A stretch of 64,000 bases of DNA from Bacteroidales bacterium (GCA_016938235.1 JAFGVA010000129.1:16187-80186); one strand, 5' to 3'; shown: positions 51,127 through 61,048, counted from the stretch's first letter. The notes: a model not told the origin generated them from the letters alone. Translations and numbers: made by a program.

Positions 51127-52839
51127 ATGAATTCTGAAACAAAACATAAAAAAAGATTCTCCGACAAGTATTTATCACTTGCAATTGTCCTTGCAGTTAT
51201 CCTATTAGCTTCAATTTTATCTGCCAACAATTTTTTTAGAATTGACTTAACATCAGAAAAAAGGTATAGCCTGTCTGATCAGACCAAAGAAATATTAACC
51301 AACCTTGACGATTTGGTTTATATCAGGGTCTATCTTGATGGTGAACTTAATATTCCGCTCAGAAAATTTCAGAAAAACATTACTGAAATGCTTGAGGAAT
51401 TTAAAGCTTATGCGGGATCCGAACTCGATTATGAGTTTACAAATCCCTTCGATGGGGCAAATGAAGAATCAAGAACCCGAATATTATCGGATCTGAATCT
51501 GAAGGGATTGCATGCGGTAAACATTCATAATCGGGGAAAAGACGGCAGTATTTCTGAGAAAGTTGTTGTTCCGGGAGCCGTTGTTATTTATAATGGCATA
51601 GAAATACCGCTGAACCTTTTAGTAAATAACCCGGGGAAATCCGGTGAAGAAAACCTGAACAGTTCTGTGGAATCGCTTGAATATACTTTTATCAGCACAA
51701 TAAAAAACCTGACTTCGCAGAGTATCCCCAAAATTGCCCTGCTTGAAGGTCATGGCGAATGGCCCGATGCTTATATGGGAGACTTCATGAAAGAATTATC
51801 AAAATCGTACCAGGTTGACCGTGGCAGGCTTGGAGGACGTGTTGATATTCTCGATACCTACGAAGCTCTTATTATTGCCGGACCGGTAATGGAATTTTCT
51901 GAACAGGAAAAATTCATAATTGACCAGTACATCATGAAAGGTGGTAAGGTAATGTGGATTCTGGATGCCGTTAATGTTGACTTCGACAGTCTGGCCATGG
52001 GTGCTTCACTGGCTATTCCCAACAACCTGAACATCGAAGACATGCTTTTCAGGTATGGAGTGAGAATTAACGCCGACCTTTTAATGGATGCTCAGTGCAG
52101 TTTCATTCCTGTCAACGTGGCCCTGGCCGGAAATCCCCCAAATTTTCAACCTGTACCCTGGTTATATTATCCACTTATCAGTACTGAAAACAGCCACCCA
52201 ATAACACAAAACCTGAACAGGATATGGTTAAGGTTTGCCAGTAGCATTGACACCATCGAAGCCCGAAAAAACATTAAAAAGACTCCTTTGCTTGTTTCTT
52301 CCGGAATGAACCTGCTGAAAAACACACCTTCTTTTATCAGTCTTTCGGAATTAAACACACCCCCTGCTGAAAATGAATTTTCAAACACGAAAAGGATAAC
52401 TGCTGTTCTGCTCGAAGGGATATTCGAATCGGTATTTAAAAGCCGAAGCCTGGAGGACTATTTTGACGAAGAACCAGATGAGAGATTAGACCTTAGCTCA
52501 CCCACCAGAATGATTATTGTATCTGACGCTGATATTATTAGAAACGATGTTAAACAGACAGCCCAGGGACAAAATATTTCGCCATTGGGCTTCGATAAAT
52601 ACACCAACCAAACCTATGGAAACAAAGATTTCCTGGTAAATGCCATTAACTTTCTCACCGATAAGAATAATTTACTCGGTTTACGTGGAAGAGAATTTAA
52701 AATTCGTTTACTAAACAGGGTAAAAACAGAAAACGAAAGATTAAAATGGCAACTTATAAATATCCTTGCCGCCCCATTGTTTTTAATATTGTTCGGAATT
52801 CTGTTTTCGTTTTACAGAACCAGAAAATATACCAGGTAA
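51127..52839 (+). CDS. gldG: Gliding motility-associated ABC transporter substrate-binding protein GldG
   Basis: FFRIDLTSEKRYSLSDQTKEILTNLDDLVYIRVYLDGELN...IALLEGHGEWPDAYMGDFMKELSKSYQVDRGRL; follows gldF. Confidence 0.94.
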   Translation: MNSETKHKKRFSDKYLSLAIVLAVILLASILSANNFFRIDLTSEKRYSLSDQTKEILTNLDDLVYIRVYLDGELNIPLRKFQKNITEMLEEFKAYAGSELDYEFTNPFDGANEESRTRILSDLNLKGLHAVNIHNRGKDGSISEKVVVPGAVVIYNGIEIPLNLLVNNPGKSGEENLNSSVESLEYTFISTIKNLTSQSIPKIALLEGHGEWPDAYMGDFMKELSKSYQVDRGRLGGRVDILDTYEALIIAGPVMEFSEQEKFIIDQYIMKGGKVMWILDAVNVDFDSLAMGASLAIPNNLNIEDMLFRYGVRINADLLMDAQCSFIPVNVALAGNPPNFQPVPWLYYPLISTENSHPITQNLNRIWLRFASSIDTIEARKNIKKTPLLVSSGMNLLKNTPSFISLSELNTPPAENEFSNTKRITAVLLEGIFESVFKSRSLEDYFDEEPDERLDLSSPTRMIIVSDADIIRNDVKQTAQGQNISPLGFDKYTNQTYGNKDFLVNAINFLTDKNNLLGLRGREFKIRLLNRVKTENERLKWQLINILAAPLFLILFGILFSFYRTRKYTR

Positions 52840-52845
52840 TACATT

Positions 52846-53784
52846 ATGAGTAAAACCCTTCAGATAGTTCTAATTTCAATAATTATAATTGGTTCAGGCA
52901 TTCTTCTTGTTCAGACTTTTTATAAAAAACAAAAGAAATCAGGCACCGTTTTTCAGCTCGATAAAAATGTTTTACTTGATGAAATAATTGTTGAAAAGAA
53001 TGATACTAAAACACATTTAAAATTTGAAGAAGCTAACTGGAAAACCTCCCAGGATGTTTTAGCCGATAAATCAAAAATCGATTATGCCATTTCAAGCCTG
53101 ATTAATTTGAGGATGAACTATCCGGTTTCGAAAGAACAATCAAATGAGCTGAAAAAACTATTTGCAGATTCTGCAAATACAATAAAACTTTTTTATAAAG
53201 GTAAACAAGTTTATACACTCAGGTTTTTATCAAATAATAGTCAGACTTTTGCCATTAACTCCAAAGATAAAATTTACAGCCTGGTACTTCCGGGTTACGA
53301 AAAATTCAATTTAGAACAAATTATTCCAACGGAACCTGGATATTGGGAAATTCAGCAACTACTTAAGCTTTCGCCCGAAAAGATAAAAAAGGTTTCTGTT
53401 GTCTATGCAAAACAAGAAAAATCAGGATTCAGGCTTGAACATCGGGAGCAAAAATTTGAGTTGTATGATTACAAGAACCAAGTCATGGAGAACTCTGATA
53501 CAGCATCAATTTTAGATTATATTCATTTTTTTAGCGGAGTTAACGGAATGCGTTTTGATGCGACCGGTTTCGATTTAATAAACAACAAGCCAATTTTTAG
53601 CCTGATAGTCGAAACACAGGATAGGCATACCCATATTGAATCGTTTTTACTATTTAATAAAGCAAACAATGCCTCTGATTGTGACATGTTTGCCGGCGTC
53701 GTTAACAAAAATGATACTTTAATGTTTCGGTATATCGATTTTGATCCAATTCTGGTAAGTCTCGATTATTTTCTAAAAAAGTAA
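52846..53784 (+). CDS. DUF4340-like protein
   Basis: Single N-terminal TM; LDEIIVEKNDTKTHLKFEEANWKTSQDVLADKSKIDYAISSLINLRMNYPVSKEQSNELKKLF. Confidence 0.7.
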   Translation: MSKTLQIVLISIIIIGSGILLVQTFYKKQKKSGTVFQLDKNVLLDEIIVEKNDTKTHLKFEEANWKTSQDVLADKSKIDYAISSLINLRMNYPVSKEQSNELKKLFADSANTIKLFYKGKQVYTLRFLSNNSQTFAINSKDKIYSLVLPGYEKFNLEQIIPTEPGYWEIQQLLKLSPEKIKKVSVVYAKQEKSGFRLEHREQKFELYDYKNQVMENSDTASILDYIHFFSGVNGMRFDATGFDLINNKPIFSLIVETQDRHTHIESFLLFNKANNASDCDMFAGVVNKNDTLMFRYIDFDPILVSLDYFLKK

Positions 53785-53885
53785 AGAACTAACCTTAAAA
53801 TCCACTTTATTTTTTGTAATATTGATCACTGTTTATCAAAACAGATTATAAGGAATTAATCATAATTTTAAAACTCTGATTATAA

Positions 53886-55016
53886 ATGAAATTTGTAGTT
53901 TCAAGTGTTGATCTTTTAAATCATTTGCAAAATGTAAGTCGTGTTATTAGCAGTAAGAACACACTTCCCATTCTCGATAATGTACTCTTTAATCTCGAAG
54001 GCAAAAAGCTGGAATTAACCGCTTCAGATCTTGAATCAACATTCATAACAAGCATGGAAATTGAAAATGCTACTGATTCAGGAAGTGTGGCAATACCTGC
54101 CAGACTTCTTCTTGATACACTTAAAGAGTTTCCTGACCAACCTTTAACTTTCGATATCAATCTTGACGATTACAAGGTGGTTATAAACTCAGAGAACGGA
54201 CAATACGACCTACCCGGACAGAATGGTGAAGATTTTCCACAATTGCCTGCCATTCGCGAAGAAAACAAGGCAAGCCTTCAGGTTCCCGCAGAATTGTTTT
54301 TGGGTGGAATAACTAATACTCTTTTTGCCACAGCAGATGATGAGTTAAGACCTGTAATGAATGGAATTTTCCTTGAAATATCATCGGATAATATAACATT
54401 CGTTGCTTCTGACGCACATAAGCTTGTACGTTATAAAAGAGATGATGCAAAGAGCGATTCAAATGCATCATTCATTCTTCCGAAAAAACCATCGGCCCTG
54501 CTTAAAAATATTTTACCGAAAGAAAAAGGTGAAGTATTAATTGAGTTTGACAATAAAAATGCATTCTTCAGTCTTTCGAACTATAAATTGGTTTGTCGTT
54601 TGGTTGAAGGTAATTATCCAAGTTACAACTCTGTTATACCAACCGATAACCCGAATAAAGTAATCATTGACAGACTTAAGCTTAACAATGCACTAAAAAG
54701 GGTTTCTGTTTTTTCAAACCAGGCAAGCAACCTGATAAAATTACAGCTTACCGGTAACCAGATGACAGTTTCGGCACAGGATATCGACTTTTCAATTTCG
54801 GCTTTTGAGCGCATACCCTGCCAATACGAAGGCGATGATTTGGAAATTGGTTTTAAATCGCTTTTCCTGATTGAAATTATACAGAACATTAATTCTTCGG
54901 ATATAATTATTGAACTTTCGGATCCAAGCAGGGCAGGAATTTTGCTTCCTCTTGAGAAAGAAAATGAAAACGAAGATGTTCTGATGTTGCTCATGCCGAT
55001 GATGATAAACAATTAA
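53886..55016 (+). CDS. dnaN: DNA polymerase III beta subunit (sliding clamp)
   Basis: MKFVVSSVDLLNHLQNVSRVISSKNTLPILDNVLFNLEGKKLELTASDLE...ending MLLMPMMINN. Confidence 0.97.
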   Translation: MKFVVSSVDLLNHLQNVSRVISSKNTLPILDNVLFNLEGKKLELTASDLESTFITSMEIENATDSGSVAIPARLLLDTLKEFPDQPLTFDINLDDYKVVINSENGQYDLPGQNGEDFPQLPAIREENKASLQVPAELFLGGITNTLFATADDELRPVMNGIFLEISSDNITFVASDAHKLVRYKRDDAKSDSNASFILPKKPSALLKNILPKEKGEVLIEFDNKNAFFSLSNYKLVCRLVEGNYPSYNSVIPTDNPNKVIIDRLKLNNALKRVSVFSNQASNLIKLQLTGNQMTVSAQDIDFSISAFERIPCQYEGDDLEIGFKSLFLIEIIQNINSSDIIIELSDPSRAGILLPLEKENENEDVLMLLMPMMINN

Positions 55017-55035
55017 TAAAACAGAAAAATAAATA

Positions 55036-55075
55036 GAAAGAGAGTTTCGGCTACCGGGGCTCTCTTTTCCATTTT
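55036..55075 (+). terminator. Rho-independent terminator after dnaN
   Basis: AAAGAGAG TTTCGGCTACCGGGG CTCTCTTT TCCATTTTT. Confidence 0.72.
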
Positions 55076-55083
55076 TATAAACT

Positions 55084-55863
55084 ATGAAACTTAAACTAAA
55101 AAATCCAATTGTCTTTTTTGATTTGGAAACTACCGGTATAAATGTTGCTACAGACAGAATAGTTGAAATATCTTACCTGAAAGTTTACCCAAATGGCAAC
55201 GAAGAAACAAAAACATTCAAGGTTAACCCAACCATTCCGATACCCAAAGAAAGTTCTGATATACATGGTATTTTAGATGAAGATGTAAAGGACTCACCTA
55301 CCTTTGCAGAACTGGCAAAAACAATAGCCAATGATTTGGAAGGATGTGATATTGCAGGTTACAACTCGAATAAATTCGATATACCCTTACTTGCCGAAGA
55401 GATGATTAGGGCCGAAGTTGATATCGACTTCAAAAAAAGAAAACTGGTTGATGTGCAGGTAATCTTCCTTAAAAAAGAACCCCGTACACTTACAGCAGCT
55501 TATAAATATTACTGCGATAAAGATTTAAGTAATGCACACAGTGCTGAGGCCGACACGCATGCAACCTACGAAATTCTGAAATCACAGCTCGATATGTATT
55601 CCGATCTGGAAAATGACATTGAAAAGCTGTCGGAATTTTCAAGCCACAACAAGAATGCCGACTTTATGGGCAGAATTATCTTTAACGATAAAGGAGAAGA
55701 GACTTTCAACTTTGGAAAGTATAAAGCAAAAACAGTTGAATGGGTTTTTGAAAAAGATCCGGCATATTATGGCTGGATGATGAATAACGATTTCCCGCTT
55801 TATACCAAAAAAGTGCTTACGAATATTAAACTGAGCTACGCTTTTAAGAATAATAAATCGTGA
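55084..55863 (+). CDS. 3'-5' exonuclease (DnaQ/exonuclease-like)
   Basis: PIVFFDLETTGINVATDRIVEISYLKVYPNG (ExoI DxE), GYNSNKFDIPLLAEEM (ExoII), NAHSAEADTHATYEI (ExoIII); C-terminal FNFGKYKAKTVEWVFEKDPAYYGWMMN. Confidence 0.93.
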   Translation: MKLKLKNPIVFFDLETTGINVATDRIVEISYLKVYPNGNEETKTFKVNPTIPIPKESSDIHGILDEDVKDSPTFAELAKTIANDLEGCDIAGYNSNKFDIPLLAEEMIRAEVDIDFKKRKLVDVQVIFLKKEPRTLTAAYKYYCDKDLSNAHSAEADTHATYEILKSQLDMYSDLENDIEKLSEFSSHNKNADFMGRIIFNDKGEETFNFGKYKAKTVEWVFEKDPAYYGWMMNNDFPLYTKKVLTNIKLSYAFKNNKS

Positions 55864-55958
55864 TCGGTGATCAGTGATCGGTGATCAGTGATCAGTGATC
55901 AGTGATCTGTAATCCGTGATCGGTGATCAGTTATCAGTGAACAGTGATTGGGGAGCAG
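55861..55958. repeat. Heptanucleotide tandem repeat, 14 units, consensus TGATCAG
   Basis: TGATCGG TGATCAG TGATCGG TGATCAG TGATCAG TGATCAG TGATCTG TAATCCG TGATCGG TGATCAG TTATCAG TGAACAG TGATTGG GGAGCAG; the first unit's TGA is the stop codon of the exonuclease gene. Confidence 0.95.
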
Positions 55959-55964
55959 TTTTAA

Positions 55965-55990
55965 CGTCATCGCGAGGAACGAAGCGATCT
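55965..55990. repeat. REP-like short palindromic element
   Basis: CGTCATCGCGAGGAACGAAGCGATCT; ATCGC(55969-55973)/GCGAT(55984-55988) stem. Resembles the dispersed GTCATTGCGAGGAACGAAGCAATCT-type repeat seen in several bacterial genomes. Confidence 0.7.
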
Positions 55991-56035
55991 GTTCTAAGTT
56001 AAATTATTAGGTTTTTCGTGATTAGGTGATTGAGG

Positions 56036-56099
56036 GAGTGAATGACTGAATGAATGAGTGAGTGAATGACTGAATGAATGAATGAATGAATGAGTGAGT
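56036..56099. repeat. Tetranucleotide tandem repeat, 16 units, consensus GAAT/GAGT
   Basis: GAGT GAAT GACT GAAT GAAT GAGT GAGT GAAT GACT GAAT GAAT GAAT GAAT GAAT GAGT GAGT. Confidence 0.93.
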
Positions 56100-56113
56100 A
56101 AAGAGGGATAGCT

Positions 56114-56204
56114 AAAGTCTAAAAGCCAAAAGCTAGGAGCTAAAAGCTAATGGCACCAGACTTCACATTTCACATTTCACATTTCACTTTTAAACAGAAA
56201 CTTA
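56114..56204. repeat. Second degenerate heptad array (AAAAGCT then TCACATT units)
   Basis: AAAGTCT AAAAGCC AAAAGCT AGGAGCT AAAAGCT AATGGCA CCAGACT TCACATT TCACATT TCACATT TCACTTT TAAACAG AAACTTA in one heptad phase, ending 5 bp before the next gene's ATG at 56210. Confidence 0.8.
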
Positions 56205-56209
56205 AAACA

Positions 56210-56821
56210 ATGAAACTTATTTGTATTGGCAGAAATTACAGCGAACATGCAAAGGAACTGAATAACCCGGTTCCGGAGAATCCTGTGTTCTTTATGAAAC
56301 CCGATACTGCTTTGCTGCTTAAAAACAGGCCCTTTTATATTCCGGAGTTTTCGAATGAAGTTCACCACGAAGTTGAGGTTGTAGTTAAAATTAACCGCAT
56401 TGGTAAACATATCGATGAAAAATTTGCCCATCGCTATTACGATGAAATTGGCCTCGGAGTAGATTTCACTGCACGCGATATTCAACAGAAATGCAAAGAA
56501 AAAGGCTTACCCTGGGAAATTGCCAAAGCCTTTGATTATTCAGCACCTCTGGGTGAGTTTATTCCTGTAGATAAATTACCCGATGTAAAAGCTATTAATT
56601 TTGAATTGCTTAAAAACGGTAAAACCGTTCAAAAAGGAAATACCTCCGATATGCTATTTAGCATTGACCAGATTATTTCCTATGTTTCGAAATATGTCAC
56701 ACTTAAAATTGGCGATTTAATTTACACAGGTACGCCCTCTGGAGTAGGTCCTGTTGCTATTGGCGATAAACTAACCGGAAAGCTCGAGGGTGAAGTGATG
56801 TTTGATTTCGAGGTGAGGTAG
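56210..56821 (+). CDS. Fumarylacetoacetate hydrolase family protein
   Basis: MKLICIGRNYSEHAKELNNPVPENPVFFMKPDTALL...FSNEVHHEVEVVVKINRIGKHIDEKFAHRYYDEIGLGVDFTARDIQ...IYTGTPSGVGPVAIGDKLTG. ORF-track start (56150) lies inside the heptad array; ATG at 56210 preferred. Confidence 0.95.
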   Translation: MKLICIGRNYSEHAKELNNPVPENPVFFMKPDTALLLKNRPFYIPEFSNEVHHEVEVVVKINRIGKHIDEKFAHRYYDEIGLGVDFTARDIQQKCKEKGLPWEIAKAFDYSAPLGEFIPVDKLPDVKAINFELLKNGKTVQKGNTSDMLFSIDQIISYVSKYVTLKIGDLIYTGTPSGVGPVAIGDKLTGKLEGEVMFDFEVR

Positions 56822-56836
56822 CTTTCAAACTATAAC

Positions 56837-57154
56837 TTAATTAACTACCACAATCTTTTTTACCTCAAAATAGTCCCAACCAAGCTCGAATTCAGAGCAT
56901 GATACTGTTATTTCTCCCAATTCTATAAAAACCTTTACCGGATTATCTATTGTATAACCAACAACTTTCCCTACAATAGCATTGTCAGATTTTATAGTAT
57001 CATTCCCGTATTTTATAACCCAACCCCAGCAACAACCACATTTTAAGGCGTTAAAGGCGACAACTTCGGCATTGCTTTTTGGAGAATTACCTGAATTTTC
57101 GCAACTCTGGAAGAAAACAAGCAAGATTGGAAATAATAACAGGTACTTTTTCAT
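56837..57154 (-). CDS. Small hypothetical lipoprotein
   Basis: Lipobox LLVFFQSCEN; NALKCGCCWGWVIKYGNDTIKSDN. Confidence 0.7.
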   Translation of the reverse strand: MKKYLLLFPILLVFFQSCENSGNSPKSNAEVVAFNALKCGCCWGWVIKYGNDTIKSDNAIVGKVVGYTIDNPVKVFIELGEITVSCSEFELGWDYFEVKKIVVVN

Positions 57155-57185
57155 AGCGTAATATTTAATATGAAGATTTAATCTT

Positions 57186-58682
57186 TTAGTTTTTAATAAC
57201 TTTTTTAACTATTATACATTCATCAAAATGTATCTGAAGCAGATATGTACCTTTATCATAATCGCAAAGGTTTATTGTTGACACAGCGGACTTAAACAAG
57301 AATTTTCCTGTAATATCAAATACTTCAACAAATACAATTGGTATATCTGATTGAATCTCAAACATGCCGTTAGTCGGATTAGGAAAGATTGTTAGATTAT
57401 CATTAAGATTTGTTTGAATACCTGATACAGGTTCAACATAGTCGCAATCATTGTCTCCGTAATAAAGAAATCTGTCGGTTTTAAAATGCACCTCGTTATC
57501 CTGATAACACCTTAACCACTCAGGGGTAGTCTCCGGAATCCATGCACAATCTGCAAGATCTTCAATTAAAGTTCTTATTGACCCAATTCTTTCAATATAC
57601 ACGTAGGGATTAGGATTTATATCACGTAGAGGAGAAAGCTGGCATGTAATTCTTTTGAGTGTATCTTCTCTTGCTACAACTGAGTCAATTTTTGTAACTA
57701 CATAATCAAAATTGACAATATCTCCCATACAGGAAATCATGTTAAAGGTCACTGAATCCTCAAGCTCAACGTCAAACTTATAAATCAGTCTTAATGTATC
57801 TTTGAAATAATAGTATATTTCATCCTCAACCTGAAGCATCGGGTAATCACCCACCAGCCTGAAGTTTAAAGAATTAATGAGCGTGTCTTTTTTACTTTCA
57901 ATAATATAGTAATTCTTTAAAGCTGGTTCATTAATTCCATTGTTTACAGAAACGTTCATATACCATTTTGCTCCGATTGGTGCAAATTCCTGGCCATTTA
58001 AGGGTTTTAAATAATCACATTCCTTTTCCCAGTAATCAGCCTTGTAACTTATGTTTTCATCAATGTAACATCTTAAACACGCTATATCACCTTCTAAAAC
58101 AGCGTTTTTGTGAAGCCCAAAAAAGAATTTACTTGATCCTATTTTTTCAATAATGGGTTTTTCTTCCAGGTTCCCGGATAGGTTAAAAGCCCAATCTGAA
58201 TCTTCGGTCATTGAGTTGTAGATTAACTTTAATTCTTGCCCATCAATTGTTACACTGCTTATACTATCAACAACGTATTCAAATTTTGAACAATCGTAGG
58301 TGTAATCAGTACACTCTCCGGCTACCTTAACCAGAATAGTGTCCGTCTTGTTAGCGTTAAAAACATACAATGGGTAAAACTCATTATTGAGGAAATGAAA
58401 AACAGTATCCTGTCTGTAATACACAAAATCCCTCGAAAATTTTACTGTATCCCAGAAATAGACAAAACCATCATTGGTATTTTCGAATATTCTGTTCGAC
58501 TCAAGAATTTTACATTCAGTTTCATTAATTGTTGTATCTCCTACAGACTCAATGTAGGTTAAGTATGGTTGCATACCATAATTGTGACTATAATACCACT
58601 TTGCACCTGTTGGAGCAAATTCCTGTGCTGCTACATACTTTGGTAATAAATAGAAAATACAAAGAAGAAATATATTTTTCAT
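57186..58682 (-). CDS. Secreted protein with internal duplication and T9SS type A sorting domain
   Basis: QEFAPTGAKWYYSHNYG... and QEFAPIGAKWYMNVSVN... start two homologous halves; C-terminus LTIFPNPTNGMFEIQSD...GTYLLQIHFDECIIVKKVIKN. Confidence 0.9.
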   Translation of the reverse strand: MKNIFLLCIFYLLPKYVAAQEFAPTGAKWYYSHNYGMQPYLTYIESVGDTTINETECKILESNRIFENTNDGFVYFWDTVKFSRDFVYYRQDTVFHFLNNEFYPLYVFNANKTDTILVKVAGECTDYTYDCSKFEYVVDSISSVTIDGQELKLIYNSMTEDSDWAFNLSGNLEEKPIIEKIGSSKFFFGLHKNAVLEGDIACLRCYIDENISYKADYWEKECDYLKPLNGQEFAPIGAKWYMNVSVNNGINEPALKNYYIIESKKDTLINSLNFRLVGDYPMLQVEDEIYYYFKDTLRLIYKFDVELEDSVTFNMISCMGDIVNFDYVVTKIDSVVAREDTLKRITCQLSPLRDINPNPYVYIERIGSIRTLIEDLADCAWIPETTPEWLRCYQDNEVHFKTDRFLYYGDNDCDYVEPVSGIQTNLNDNLTIFPNPTNGMFEIQSDIPIVFVEVFDITGKFLFKSAVSTINLCDYDKGTYLLQIHFDECIIVKKVIKN

Positions 58683-58784
58683 AACGGTTGCTGGTTTAGG
58701 CTTTTATTTATGATGATTTATAAGGTTAAATGTTTGCTTTTTAAGCAATTTAATAAATTTTTAGATAGACTCATAGGACTTAAC

Positions 58785-59528
58785 CTATTTGTAAGAAATT
58801 TTATCCAATAAAGCATCGAAATCTATTAAATTGTGAATTGAATCCAAAATTAAGGCAAGTTTCTTTTCGTCTAAATGTTGAAGAATGTTAATTGATTCAT
58901 CGTAACGCTGTTTGTGCCTTTGCAATAAGTCTGTATCAAAATTCAGTTTACTTTCTACAAACCAATACCGCATGTTTAGGTTAGAAATAATCTTCTCCAC
59001 CATATCCTTTTTATCAATTCCTCTTCTATCATATATTTCTATATACCTTAATACCCCCAAAGCTCCCATAGCGTCTAAATCATCGGCAACAGCCAGCAAT
59101 TTATAAATGAGATTTTCTGCCTGACCGGTATTTGTGTATTCTTTATTGTCATGCTCAATAACTGCTTCCCGCACAGGTTCCAGTAATTCATTCAATTCAA
59201 TGTTTTTCTCGCTCAAAAAACTTTCAAGCAACAGCCAACTTTCCATCCCGTGCTTCTCGTCAGTGGTTTTCGACAAACCCGAATCGTGAAAAAAGCATGC
59301 AAAAAGCAGCCCTTCGATAAAAGGATAATCTGAAATGTTGTATGCAACCAATAGCTCCCTGGCAAACTCCCATACTCTTTTGTGGTGGGTATGATCATGC
59401 GATGGCAAATCACCAGCAGCAAATAAAGTTTCAATTTCGGAGTATAAGCTCTTATACCACAATGTCTCTGCTTTAGCAATATTTGTTTCCAATTCAGATT
59501 TTATCATTCTACAAATGCTTGTTTGCAC
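58785..59528 (-). CDS. HD domain phosphohydrolase
   Basis: LPSHDHTHHKRVWEFARELL...LLFACFFHDSGLSK...VIEHDNKEY...VADDLDAMG. Confidence 0.85.
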   Translation of the reverse strand: MQTSICRMIKSELETNIAKAETLWYKSLYSEIETLFAAGDLPSHDHTHHKRVWEFARELLVAYNISDYPFIEGLLFACFFHDSGLSKTTDEKHGMESWLLLESFLSEKNIELNELLEPVREAVIEHDNKEYTNTGQAENLIYKLLAVADDLDAMGALGVLRYIEIYDRRGIDKKDMVEKIISNLNMRYWFVESKLNFDTDLLQRHKQRYDESINILQHLDEKKLALILDSIHNLIDFDALLDKISYK

Positions 59529-59632
59529 AACAAAAGTGCAAGTTTTTTCACTATTTTCGCATCTTTAATTCAAATTAGACAGAAAACCAAAGCCTTTCTA
59601 ACAGTTTTCCCGGCATAACTTAGCCGGGGATT

Positions 59633-61048
59633 ATGATATTTAGCATGAAGGATTTAACCACTGGTAGAGAAAGAAATACAATAATAAGGTTTGCTACTCC
59701 CATGTTGCTGGGAAATCTGTTTCAGCAAACTTATAATTTTGTGGACAGTATAATTGTTGGAAGGTTGATCGGAGACGAAGCACTTGCTGCTACCGGCGCT
59801 TCATTCCCGATAATTTTTGCGCTGATATCGTTTGTAATCGGAATTGGCTCGGGAGCAACTATTATTATAGCCCAGTATTACGGTGCAAAAAAATACGATC
59901 AGGTAAGAAAAGCCATCGATACTATTTTCATTTTCATCTTTTTTGCATCACTCATAATTATGACTGTAGGAATAACCTTCAGTCGTAAAATATTCATTCT
60001 TACCAATTTACCCGAAGAAGTCATTCCGTATGCAACAACCTACCTCAACATTTATTTGTCGGGAACAATACTGCTTTTTGGCTTTAACGGTGTGAGCGCA
60101 ATTCTCAGGGGTATTGGTGATTCTAAAACTCCGCTCTATTTTCTTATACTGGCTTCGCTTTTAAACATCGTTCTTGATATCACCTTCATCAAGGTATTTC
60201 ATATGGGAATTCGCGGAGCGGCTCTTGCAACAGTTATTTCTCATGGAGCAACCTTTATTGGGGCTGCGGTTTATCTCAACAAAACCCATAAGATTATTCA
60301 GATACGACTTACAAAAATGATTTTCGACTGGCAGATTTTCCGCCAGAGTGTTCGAATTGGTGTTCCATCGGGCTTCCAGCAGACATTTGTTGCTCTGGGA
60401 ATGATAGCCCTATACAGTATTGTAAACCAATTCGATACCAGTGTTATTACTGCCTATTCTGCTGCCGGTAGAATTGATGGTCTGGCTATGCTGCCGGCAA
60501 TGACTTTCGGACAGGCGCTTTCAACCTTTGTCGGACAAAACCTTGGAGCTGGTAAGATTGACAGAATCCGACGAGGGTTAATTTCTACCATAGTCATGTC
60601 TTTACTTGTATCGTTTGCTATAACAACAGGAGTTATTTTGCTGAGATATGATCTAATGTCGATCTTCACCACGAGTCCGGAGGTAATAAAGGCAGGTGCA
60701 AATTACCTTTTAATTGTAAGCAGTGCTTATTTCATTTTCAGCATAATGTTTTCTTTGAATGGTGTTATGCGTGGATGCGGCGATACACTTATTCCGATGT
60801 TTATCACTTTATTTTCACTGTGGATAATAAGGATACCTTTTGCCTCGCTGCTTTCGGGCCGAATGGGAATTTACCTTCAGTCAAAAGGTATAAACATCGA
60901 TTTTATCTGGATTTTTGACGGTCGTATGAAAGAATCAGGTATTTGGCTTGCAGTACCAATTGCATGGGCAATTGGCGCAATATTTTCATTCTTTTATTAT
61001 AAAAGTGGTAACTGGAAGAAGAAAGGTGTGGTAAAACATGGCTTTTAA
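59633..61048 (+). CDS. MATE family efflux transporter
   Basis: FATPMLLGNLFQQTYNFVDSIIVGRLIGDEALAATGASFPI...GVPSGFQQTFVALGMIALYSIVNQF...MTFGQALSTFVGQNLGAGKIDRIRRG. Confidence 0.95.
   Translation: MIFSMKDLTTGRERNTIIRFATPMLLGNLFQQTYNFVDSIIVGRLIGDEALAATGASFPIIFALISFVIGIGSGATIIIAQYYGAKKYDQVRKAIDTIFIFIFFASLIIMTVGITFSRKIFILTNLPEEVIPYATTYLNIYLSGTILLFGFNGVSAILRGIGDSKTPLYFLILASLLNIVLDITFIKVFHMGIRGAALATVISHGATFIGAAVYLNKTHKIIQIRLTKMIFDWQIFRQSVRIGVPSGFQQTFVALGMIALYSIVNQFDTSVITAYSAAGRIDGLAMLPAMTFGQALSTFVGQNLGAGKIDRIRRGLISTIVMSLLVSFAITTGVILLRYDLMSIFTTSPEVIKAGANYLLIVSSAYFIFSIMFSLNGVMRGCGDTLIPMFITLFSLWIIRIPFASLLSGRMGIYLQSKGINIDFIWIFDGRMKESGIWLAVPIAWAIGAIFSFFYYKSGNWKKKGVVKHGF

Noticed and set aside
54623-55012. 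129-aa minus-strand ORF
   Set aside because: Antisense to dnaN; Ser-rich shadow translation.
55861-56204. CRISPR-like array
   Set aside because: Units are 4 or 7 nt in direct tandem without 20-40 nt spacers and there are no cas genes nearby.
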